Origin: Perkinsus olseni | Lineage: Eukaryota; Perkinsozoa; Perkinsida; Perkinsidae | Direction: 5' to 3' | Assembly: GCA_013115135.1 (NCBI GenBank) | Contig: JABANP010000064.1 | Location: 1-64,000, forward strand | Length of the DNA: 64,000 bases | Shown here: piece after piece, positions 55,831-64,000 of the stretch | How positions within the stretch are numbered: the stretch's first letter is position 1 | Layout: each line of letters begins with the position of its first letter | Position numbers and translations under genes: made by a program | The notes under the pieces: generated by a model | Told to the model about the DNA's origin: nothing | What the model saw: the letters and a program-made list of their open reading frames with translations, nothing else | Database searches by the model: none

Positions 55831-55902
55831 TGGACGTGCCGGGGTTTGAACCCGGGGCCTTCTGCATGCAAAGCAGACGTGATACCACTACACCACACGC
55901 CC
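55831..55902 (-). tRNA. trnA(ugc): tRNA-Ala (anticodon UGC)
   Basis: A 72-nt cloverleaf on the minus strand. The acceptor GGGCGTG pairs with CACGTCC and includes the G3-U70 wobble that is the identity element for alanyl-tRNA synthetase; the discriminator is A. The anticodon stem TCTGC/GCAGA closes loop TTTGCAT, anticodon TGC. The T arm CCGGG-TTCAAAC-CCCGG is perfect. A box TGGTGTAGTGG and B box GGTTCAAAC are present. CCA is not encoded and there is no intron. No obvious T-run terminator follows directly. The first 30 nt recur at 61523. Confidence 0.97.
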
Positions 55903-56457
55903 TGGTTACGATGTCAGCTGCTCAGTACGGATGAGTCCTCGGTCACTTCATAGCCAGCGGTCTCATCCCGCACACTCGAAGATAACGCGACAACTCCGTC
56001 GTGGCAAAACGAGACGCTCTTAAACCAGAAATCCGCTCTGATATGAACGGTAGCAGAATTGAATGACAATTTCATATGGATAAAAAGCAGCATTTATACT
56101 CCACCATATCTAAATCGTCCGGTTCAGACGACATGCATAACGCCCGCTGCAATGCGCTTGCATGTACAATTGGAAGTACTGCAAGCGAAAGATAACAAGT
56201 CATATCTAACTGTTCACCATAGACAATAACACAGTCCCCTAAAGGGACTCCCCTTGAAGGCTCACATGAGCACAACAGCATCATCACTTGCTTCGCCGTC
56301 TTTAAGGGTGGTAGCAGAACCTGCATTGATAGGACGGATACCCCCTGATACCTCAATGCGCGGCCAAGTACACAATGTCGCTCAAACACTATTCAACACG
56401 ATAGTGGTTTATCGTAACCCTAGCATATCATCGTTCCTCCATACGCTAGGGCTACGC
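55903..56457. other. Spacer upstream of tRNA-Ala
   Basis: No conserved frame. Short open frames on both strands (56072-56389 minus, 56254-56508 plus) have no family match. Confidence 0.4.
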
Positions 56458-59400
56458 TTAGAGACTACCGAAGGGCCCAACTCGGTGCGCTGCTATCAAA
56501 CCTACTGATTTCAGGATCCGTGGTAAATCATATGGGCAGCATGAGGTGATTGGTAGAATGAGGTTGGAGTTCTCAGCATCACGGCGAATGACTGGATAAG
56601 ACACATCCAAAGATATGCCGCAATCTCGCTCACCGCGAACAATCTGAAACACTTCGATGACTTCAACCCGACGAGACCGACCCACTTTAAAATATCCTTC
56701 ATCACCCCAGTTGGTGCTCCAAGCTGTTACGCAGCAACCAGTAGTCCAGTCCAGAAGACGGGTCTGTGCCGTAGCCGACCAAGTTAACCTAAACCGAAGC
56801 GGGTGAACGGAATAGTTTTGCACAACACGATCCTTCCGCGAAAAAGATGCGAGCTCACCGCGTGGTCAGTGTTCTGCACGCCCTTGCAAGTCGGGTCGTT
56901 GATGACTCCACTGCGGTAGAAGGTCGTCTGAGATGCAGGACTGCTGGACAAGGGAAGCAGGGAATCACCCTACCTGGTCAGTGACCAAGAACGAGATAGC
57001 GAGCAGACCGTTGTTAACGAGAGCCCTCTTGATGATTTCCTCATCAGCTCCGGTAGGTAGCTGCACCCAACCATCAATCTGTATTCCAGCCATGGAGCGG
57101 ATGTGCCTGCGGGAAATGCATTGCTCACTCCAAGCAGGCGAAGTGGGTCCCGTGAATCACAGCCAGTGATAGAGCATTATGACACAGTCTCGACTAACGA
57201 GTAAGCTTATGACTAGTTGAATGCTAACAGCATACGGCGGATCAGAAATGCATCCTTGAACGGGTGGGCCAACTGTTGCATTAACGGCAGACGATGCTCC
57301 TCTCATTCTCAAACTCCATGGCCTAGTGCCCGCTACCCAGAACGAGACAGCGTACGACGGTGATGAGCTCGCTGCCCAGCCGGTAGCGGACCTACTTGCA
57401 GTAAGACGCAGCCGACAGGTATTTGCCGTATTCCGAATCCAGTGGGACGAAGCCCTGGAAGGTGTTCAGAAGTGTCGCACCGGTGAGGTCAGCGTTGCGG
57501 CCCAAGCATGCGCCGTTGATCTCGTTCCAGGTGCCTGGAGAGGAGCGAACTGGGCGTGGGTGAGTTGCCGGGATCTCACAGTCGAGCAAAAACTGCTCTG
57601 CTAGTTTCTCCCCAGCCCCGTTAACGATCTTCTGCCTTGACTCAATGGCCCCTATGGTGGCGAAAGCCCAGCAGCTTCCACAGGTGCCCTGGTCCTAGAG
57701 AAGGCCCGGGTTCGACTCCCACACACGGCATTATCCTCACCTTCACCGGTGGGCTCGCGCCATGGTCTCTCCAATCCCACCTAAACTAGCAGTGCTGAAA
57801 GAGCTGGTAAGTATCACTGGCCTAGAGCTCGATCGTTTCACGAATAGTTTCTTGCGACTGTACCAGTCGACAAAAAGTGAGCTAGGGGCGAAAGGAGATT
57901 TCGGCTGAACTCATTATTTCTCAAAAATAATTCTTGGCCCGGAAGTGCGCATTATCCAGCGCAGAAAACAACCTTTGTCTCAGAGTCGAAAGGCTCACAT
58001 ACCTGTCAGGCAGAGGGACGTCAGCAGGCAACAGGTTCCATCTCGACGCATGACTATGAGACCTCGGCCCATTGCGTGCTCTGTGGCCTGAGACAGCGAT
58101 GACTGATGATAGTTCTGATGGATTGGCTACAGCCAAGCAAACTTGTAAAACAGTAAAAGGGAGGCGAGGAAGGCATTAGTAATTTAACAGGCTAAGTAGC
58201 TACCGCATTAAACTGATAGAGCAGCACAGGGCGGCACCGGCAGGTTATAAGTGTCACCTTTCGGCGGCTGGTTGAGGCCATCAGCAAAGCTGTTGAGCTC
58301 AAGTCTGACTCCATTGTTCGCTTTGTTGACCCTGTCGATGTAGGCCTGGTTCGCCTTGAAACGAGTTTCGTACGTAGAGTCTGACGACCATCCATGAGTA
58401 ATTTTGCGGCGCGTGACGGTAGCACCGCACCCTACCCCCATCAGAATAAGATCGACGATGAAGGGCCTTTGAACGTATTAAAGCCATTCAGTGTCCCCAA
58501 GGACGACCGAGTGTTGCGTCCGAAGTGGTTGAATACGTCCCTGTAATCCAAATCTCGTGGCCGCGGTCCAGCCTCTGGAACTGCGTAGGCCTGCAAAGAG
58601 AGAATAGACCACGGTTGCCTCAGTGGTCCTCACCTTCCTGTGGCTGGCCCGTTGTTCGTCACACTCCGAAGGAGGGGCGAACCTACATCGAGGGACTGCT
58701 CGCGAGCAGTAGCCGAAATTTTCGAGGTTACTTTTCACGACCGTCGTCAACTAAGTCATGCACGCTGAGGTAGTTGACAACGTAGTCGTCCAAGTGGGCA
58801 CTGATGATCTCGTTGCGGGCATGCATTGACCATTTCACCTGACCAAGCGTCGTTGGTGGCAAGGAGCAGGGTTATCATACTGGCCGCTTCAGCATGGGGT
58901 CGTAGAAGAAGTCCTCATACTCTCCCGGACGACCAACGTTCTTCTCCCAGTGTTCACACTGGAGGCCGCGAACCTGAAAAAAGGCGGAGCGAAGCGATCA
59001 CTGAGCGACCAGTACGAAGCAAGGCCGAAGGACGCGAATGGTGATCTACATTGCGAAGGCCGACGAACTCGAAGCCCTCCATGACGGGGAAGATGTTGAT
59101 CATGGATGGAGACTCTCCTCGTTCCGTGGCGTCCAGGCATGTGCGCCTAGTGCCGTTGTAGACGAAGTGGTAACTAACAATAGGTGCTGATCAGAGTTGG
59201 GGAACGATGGCCCACTGACAGCTCGTCCGTTGCCAGGTTGACGAAGTGCTGTTCGAGGCCGTCATAGTAGCCGACGTGCTGTATGCCAGACTTCATCAGC
59301 TGGCGCACCTGAGTGAAGTCAGAATACAAGGAGGGAGGGAGGGATAGGGGCGTACTGTCATCTGGATGCTGAGGTCGATGTACGGCAGTTTCATCACGAA

Positions 59401-59560
59401 GGACGCGGCAAAGGACCGGGGGAAAGGTCGGGGGCTGAAAACGACAGAGTAGCCGCACGGGCACGAGGGCTGCTGCTGTTGTTGCTCACGGTTGGGTTTG
59501 TAGTTTGGGTACGATATCGGCCAGGCATGAAGCACCCATCCAATAAGCGATGAATGAGCA
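56458..59560 (-). CDS. Papain-family (C1) cysteine protease with extended N-terminal region
   Basis: Many small exons read leftwards. N-terminal region: [93 protein letters not shown]. Then an inhibitor I29 module ([30 protein letters not shown]). The mature part has [20 protein letters not shown] (catalytic Cys), [70 protein letters not shown] (catalytic His) and [12 protein letters not shown] (Asn region). The roughly 200-residue first part resembles counting-factor-associated proteases more than plain cathepsins. It is probably secreted or lysosomal, though I did not find a clear signal peptide or start. An extra base at 56721-56722 shifts the frame inside the NSWSTNWG box, and a shift lies ahead of the I29 module. 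The end at 56458 is provisional. Confidence 0.85.
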
Positions 59561-59799
59561 CCTCAGAATGAGGGTATGGAAGCATTGAGGGTGGGGATCA
59601 GAAGACAGTGGTACTGTGATGATTGGAGACTAGGCAGACACAAGTTGGGCACTTGCCCGGGCGTCCTGTTACTGTCCAACCAATCGACATTCTCTACGGG
59701 AACTAATCTGATCAATCTCCGGCAGTTGGACGACAGATCGGCTCCGGATCATCCCCTGGGCGGAAGGCCGGGATTCTCAACACAACAGTTCGAGGCCGG

Positions 59800-60380
59800 T
59801 CACAGCTCGACTTCATTGGAAGCTCTCTGATCATGCTCATGCTGAACGCTCCTCCTCACAGCGACGCTGTTGCTTTCGCCACGATGGCCTCTACCAAGGC
59901 TGCTGCTCGTCGATCGGGAAGCACTGCCAGCACCACCACCAGTGACAACGTCGAGGGCCTCACGGAGTATCTGGGGGAGAACACAGTGCCCCACTGTATC
60001 GAGTAGATCGGAGCATACGTCCTCAGGCAGTAGGAGGCTCTTCAACCCCTCTGTTACCTCCCTTTCACCATCCTGAAACAACAGGAAGATATTCACATCT
60101 GACTTGCGCTGACCACGGCGGTGCGTCGTATTGAAACTCCGGTGGTTCCACCATCTGCTGCTGAAAGCAACTGGCCCGCGTTGGAACCGGACAGTCTTGC
60201 CCTTTGGACCCGCTCAAGCGCCGTCCGAGCGCGGTTCGAGACACTTATCGGCCGGAGAGATTCTGCATTGCACTTGCGAGAGGGAGTGACGTAGACATAC
60301 CTCGGCAAGTGGCTCGATCTCATCATTATCACAGTCTTTTATTGACTCCGATGATCCAGCTACCCCCCACAGGATAGGCC
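59800..60380 (-). CDS. Unknown helical protein, partial
   Basis: Three minus-strand exons: about 60350-60315 (DNDEIEPLAE), then after a 38-base GTATGT...TGCAG intron about 60276-60098 (ISVSNRARTALERVQRARLS, SNAGQLLSAADGGTTG), then about 60073-59945 (GEREVTEGLKSLLLPEDVCS, DLLDTVGHCVLPQILREALD). GT and AG signals are good. I recognise no family. The gene may continue in both directions. Confidence 0.4.
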
Positions 60381-60509
60381 GTCACGAAAGAAACATGCAA
60401 GGAGGCACTGAATGACGATGAATACGAGAAAAGTCAAGGGCCAATCGCGGATACCAGCTCGACGCACTCCAGGAGGCCCTCATAGACTAAGGCGGTTGTG
60501 TAGGTGTCG

Positions 60510-61510
60510 TCACTGAATGACCGACCGAACATGAACCACACGGCGACAACTAGTGTATACTGGAACCTGAACATTAGTCGGAGGTGATCGACTTGCAGAT
60601 TCGGCTGCAGCAATCAGATCATGCAGCAGCCCGGCTACCATGGCAGGAAGACAATGAGCTTGATGAGGGCGAATTTCGATAGGGGACGGTATGGCTCCAG
60701 TAGATCCTGCAGGATCCAGTAGAAGGTCGCCAGACCGTACCTGAGTGGGTGCTACGACGCGCGGGGGAAGAGGGAAGCGGGCTACATAGCAATGCTGAGG
60801 GAGGTATGAACCACGAGGAAGATCCACGTGAAGGGGGCCCACAGACCGAGGTCTCCCTCCTTGTACAATCCGTGTAGGGAACACAGCAGAGCAGCGACAG
60901 CACAGAGAGGCTTCAGAAAAACCTACGACCCCAGCATGGTAGGCGGTATCGTGGTGAGCTGACCGGGCCCTACAAACTGCAGCACTGAGACTCTCACAGC
61001 AGTGAGGAACTTCATGTCGAGCTGAGGAGGCGGCAAGCACCAATTGAGTGGCAGGGGGTAGTCTCTTCGCACAGGTACTGCTTCCATGTGCTGAACCTGG
61101 TGATGGAGGCAGGCCCTTGGCAGGGGCACAGATGAACAGGCTTAGCCTGTCTCGTGGGCAGCAGGAGTTGTAGATGAACACAGCCCGAACACAGCGAAGC
61201 TCGGCTTCAAGAACACTCGAGGTTGGGAGTTCCATGGTTCGCGCAGCGGTCTAATGTGTTCGCCCGTACGTACGCATCGGCGCTCCCCTCCGAGACATGA
61301 TATCATGAGATTGAGGAAGCTGTAGAGCGCGAAAGATACATAGATGTGTCGAACCTGAATATGTGGGAGGAGGGTGGAGGTTAAAGGAGATTCCTGCGTG
61401 AGAGGGTGCAACGTCGCATCTCAACTAGCGGGTACGCGTTGGAAGGCCAAAAGGAACGTCATCTTCATAACAGAAGACAATGGCATAGAGCCCTAGCGAC
61501 AATAGCGCGA
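60510..61510 (-). CDS. TMEM184 / organic-solute-transporter-alpha-like membrane protein
   Basis: Exons read leftwards: about 61508-61465 (VALLSLGLYAIVFCYEDDV), about 61370-61285 (HIQVRHIYVSFALYSFLNLM then ISCLGGERR, the family's Y-x-F-LGGE segment), about 61060-60975 (PLNWCLPPPQLDMKFLTAVR then VSVLQFV, the K-x-G-V-L-Q box), about 60880-60790 (LYKEGDLGLWAPFTWIFLVV) and about 60750-60650 (YGLATFYWILQDLLEPYRPL then SKFALIKLIVFLPW). This succession of hydrophobic helices and the P-L-x-KF-x-x-K-x-x-x-F motif are typical of the seven-pass TMEM184 family; cargo is unknown. The first exon's acceptor (GTGTAGTCAG) directly abuts the tRNA-Ala half on the other strand. Both ends are incomplete. Confidence 0.7.
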
Positions 61511-61522
61511 CCTGACTACACA

Positions 61523-61552
61523 GGGCGTGTGGTGTAGTGGTATCACGTCTGC
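61523..61552 (+). pseudogene. Exact 30-nt 5' half of tRNA-Ala(UGC)
   Basis: Positions 61523-61552 are identical to nucleotides 1-30 of the tRNA-Ala at 55831-55902, from GGGCGTG through the first strand of the anticodon stem minus its last bases, on the opposite strand. The next bases (CACAGTCTACC) have no similarity to the rest of the tRNA and no 3' half occurs downstream. It keeps a complete A box. Confidence 0.9.
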
Positions 61553-62098
61553 CACAGTCTACCACATGGCAACCATTTCCTCCTATCCAACCCACATTTC
61601 CCCCGTTTCCTTCTCACCGTTTCACACATATACCTAGCACTAGGGCAGGAGCACCGTTACCACCGAACATACGCTCGACACCGGTACCACCACCAGAATC
61701 CTGCCAACGACGAGATTCATCAGCAACAATCATGAGCCCTAACTCCTACCTGCAAACCAGACCTCTGTAATACTTGTCGCCGAACACCTTCCCCGCCCTC
61801 CAGTGTTTGACGACATGCACGCCAGCGATTATACACGATAAAACAGTAAAAGCCAGGCTTATCGTCAGGGGATGTCGGAAAATCGCTAACGTTGATTTCT
61901 CTTTAAAGGCGATCCTAACAAGAACCACTTCTCTCCCCTTCCAGTGATGAGCTCTTCCTACTCATAGAACATCAAGTCCAGACTGGGAGGGACCAACTAA
62001 TAGCTGCACGGCCTTCTCGGCTCAACCAACCACAAACCCCCCACTGACCATCAACGCAACATGAACCAGTGTAACAAACTATGCTGTGAAAAGCCAGC
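61553..62098. other. Spacer between the tRNA half and the SELENOF-like gene
   Basis: A C/T-rich stretch at 61555-61640 and short hydrophobic open frames (61746-61928 minus: LTISLAFTVLSCIIAGVHVV) that could be one membrane exon of the TMEM184-like gene. Nothing firm. Confidence 0.3.
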
Positions 62099-63089
62099 TC
62101 AGAGCTCCTCATCCGTCTCCTCGCTACTTCGTCGCTTGCGTCCTTCCGCTCGAGATGCAGAGCGATGTACTCAACCAACTCGTCGGTCTTCCAGTCGAAA
62201 ACCCTGGGGAGAGAGATGATCCAAAATTACCAATCAAAATTAGCCATTAGCAAGCGACGAACTTTGCGATCAATGGACACCGAACTACGCGAGAAAGTGC
62301 ATCATCTCATCTGAATTCGGAGGGAAGCTCGAAACGATGTCACCCACTCTAGATAATCTGTCTCAGCCTCTTCCTCCTCTTTCCCAGCATCATCCACCTT
62401 GGTGAGCGCCAAAACCGTCTGTACGAGATGACGGATCTGTCACATGAGAAAAAACTCATGCGAAAGAGTCTCTCCCGAAATCACTGACAGGTGGAGCTAG
62501 AGGTGTCAGAAAATGAACTCACCGAAACAGTAATGTCATAGCCACGTTTCTTCAACTCGGGCACCTTCCGATTGACGAAGTCGCTCAGATCTTGCCGAGC
62601 TTCGAGAGCCATCCGGGAGGTCAACCAATTCCTACGCATAAAAAAACGTGCTCCGCTCCGCTGCTGAAGGTGATTAATTCTCACCGCTTTCCTTATAAAT
62701 AGCATTCCGACCAGGAGGCGTCCACCAAATTACAGCACTGGCGGCATTCCTTCTCGATACCCTCAGCCTCTTTCTGAGGCTCTAGGCTCCTTCCTAAAGA
62801 CAGACTACTGCATGCGACCTTGTTTGCAGCAAGTCTGCACAGTTCGATCGGTTACGACCAGCTACTAGCACCCGGAAGGACACCAGTTCGACCCAACCTT
62901 CTCGGAATAAATTAGCAGAGACCATCCCAAGCATACCGAATGCACCCCTCTTTCCCTCTTACTCAGTCGCACGCACGTATCACACTTCAAAACAGCCGGG
63001 TCAAAGCCCAGCTCCGTACAGTTCACCTCTCCTCCCTCGGCAGCGTAACAAGTGGCCAGAGCTATCAACGTGAGGAGGTTCACTCTCAT
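62099..63089 (-). CDS. SELENOF: SELENOF (Sep15)-like ER thioredoxin-fold protein
   Basis: The ATG at 63089 opens a signal peptide (MRVNLLTLIALATCYAAEGG), then the Cys-rich UGGT-binding type module VNCTELGFDPAVLKCDTCVR (exon to 62963). Exon from 62793: LEPQKEAEGIEKECRQCC. Exon from about 62631: NWLTSRMALEARQDLSDFVN then RKVPELKKRGYDITVS. Next: QTVLALTKVDDAGKEEE and TDYLEWV, then FDWKTDELVEYIALHLERKD. This is the Sep15 order (C.ELGF...C..C, C..CC, FV..K.P.L, VL.L.DD.G, W.TD.v.E). SELENOF assists disulfide quality control in the ER. The redox CxU (UGA) or CxC is not visible: it should lie between the CC motif and DLSDFV, near a short intron (62632-62684) and a possible frameshift. The stop at 62099 is proposed from a one-base shift at 62135-62136. 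Confidence 0.75.
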
Positions 63090-63720
63090 GAACCGGGTTG
63101 GGGAAACAACGAAAAACTCGAACGAAGACGACTCTCCAACACGCGATAGCGCAGAAGGGACTGTCCCTCCCTAACCTCAACTTATTACCAACCTGCGCCC
63201 GACCTAAAGACTCACCCCACTCCTAGCGTTGTGACCGTCTTCCTTCATTAGAACACGGCCACTCTATGATTGGAAGCAAATCATAGACGAGCGTATTTCT
63301 CCGTGAAGGATTTGCACGATGAAACGCTCATTACTGGCGCACCACCACGAACACCAATCCCGCAAATAAAAATATTAAGTCACCGCGACTAACCAGGCTG
63401 AAGGCTATGACCGCGCGCCACGAAATCAAACCCCATCTCTATTTAGTAACACCACACAGCATCACTCTCCTTGCGGCATAGACTAACGTTGACAGCTGTT
63501 TATGGTTTGCTACACCATCTTCCGGAACTTCATCACAACAGCTACGACGGTGACCGTATTTTACTGACACCTCTAGCTCTGTTCGGCTCCCTTCTCAGCG
63601 ACGAAAGAGCCGCAGAATTGTCGCTCTTGTTTGTTGTTATTATTAATGGTATTTAACATACTAGTTAACATGCCGCTGGGCACATCATATAACAGTAGAA
63701 AAGAAGAAAGCAGCAGTAGT
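63090..63720. other. Intergenic, no gene seen
   Basis: Contains one copy of the GACCGCGCGCCACGAAAT string (63409-63426), also found at 19273 and 25939. Otherwise AT-rich with no conserved frame. Confidence 0.5.
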
Positions 63721-64000
63721 CTAAAAGTCGAACATCTCGGGAGCGATCTTTTTAAGGTCGCTGTATGATTCGGCCTCGCCCAACTGAATGACGAGGTCCA
63801 TGATTTCTCGCGCAGCAGCAGGCGTTATGACAGAGTCTCGATGATAATTCGGAGATCTCATCAGCCGTTCACGCAGCCACTGGGCACCAGTGACCACCTG
63901 ACCGCCAAACACAAGACGTTTTTGCAAAAAGCACACAAGACCCGGGCGATAACACTCACCTTGCCTCTTATACGTGCCTCGATAAAGTTGATGAGTTCAG
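63721..64000 (-). CDS. GCL: Glutamate-cysteine ligase, C-terminal exons (gene continues past the right edge)
   Basis: Exon 64000-63960 reads ELINFIEARIRGK and ends at a GTGAGT donor. After a 62-base intron, exon 63897-63721 reads VVTGAQWLRERLMRSPNYHR then DSVITPAAAREIMDLV and ends KKIAPEMFDF at the stop. The phase is zero. The pairing FI..R..G..[MV]T.A.W.R......P.Y..DS is characteristic of the eukaryotic catalytic subunit, which makes gamma-glutamylcysteine, the first step to glutathione. The bulk of the gene lies outside the window. Confidence 0.72.

Noticed and set aside
30397..56722. Frameshift decoding like that reported for Perkinsus mitochondria
   Set aside because: That system acts at fixed codons (AGG, CCC contexts) in mitochondrial genes; here the sites differ and shifts go both ways in nuclear genes.
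57700..57735. GGCCCGGGTTCGACTCCC, B-box-like
   Set aside because: It sits in an intron of the C1 protease directly before [11 protein letters not shown]; only three T-stem pairs and no acceptor stem.

Overview
The window is nuclear DNA of a protist. Genes are split into many short exons by small GT-AG introns (about 38 to 450 bases), lie on both strands and use the standard code. Gene content argues against fungi and land plants: a phosphoseryl-tRNA kinase (selenocysteine pathway) and a SELENOF-like protein occur with a fungal/plant/protist-type Tcd1, an EXD2-type exonuclease and a C1 protease with an extra N-terminal region like the Dictyostelium counting-factor-associated proteases. An alveolate such as Perkinsus is my best guess. 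That is inference; no rRNA or spliced-leader sequence was seen to settle it.

Layout. 0-6.6 kb: unknown minus-strand exons, a pepsin-like aspartic protease, a foldback element with inverted repeats around a GGGTAACCC minisatellite, and copies of a dispersed repeat. 7-10.1 kb: a complete five-exon EXD2-like gene. 10-20 kb: poorly resolved minus-strand exons, many of them coiled coil. 20-22 kb: dispersed repeats and a cluster of perfect hairpins, then a three-exon thioredoxin (22.0 kb). 23-33.8 kb: more minus-strand helical or low-complexity genes, an F-box-like gene and PSTK. 33.9-41.7 kb: TCD1, a broken partial copy of RRP8, a short unknown gene, a 16-unit 30-bp minisatellite and the intact RRP8 locus. 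42-48 kb: a membrane protein, a second DEDDy exonuclease and POP1 of RNase P/MRP. 49-55 kb: a tandem pair of mitochondrial phosphate carriers and a tandem pair of short-chain dehydrogenases. 55.8-64 kb: tRNA-Ala(UGC), a papain-family protease, a TMEM184-like gene, an exact 30-nt tRNA-Ala 5' half, a SELENOF-like gene and the last exons of glutamate-cysteine ligase.

Theme and quality. Many recognisable genes act on RNA or redox chemistry: PSTK, TCD1, RRP8, POP1, tRNA-Ala, two exonucleases, thioredoxin, SELENOF-like and GCL. They are not an operon. At least ten genes are interrupted by single-base length changes, mostly in short homopolymer runs, while the protein remains conserved in the next frame. 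This looks like uncorrected sequencing error rather than gene death, so exon models here should allow for frameshifts.
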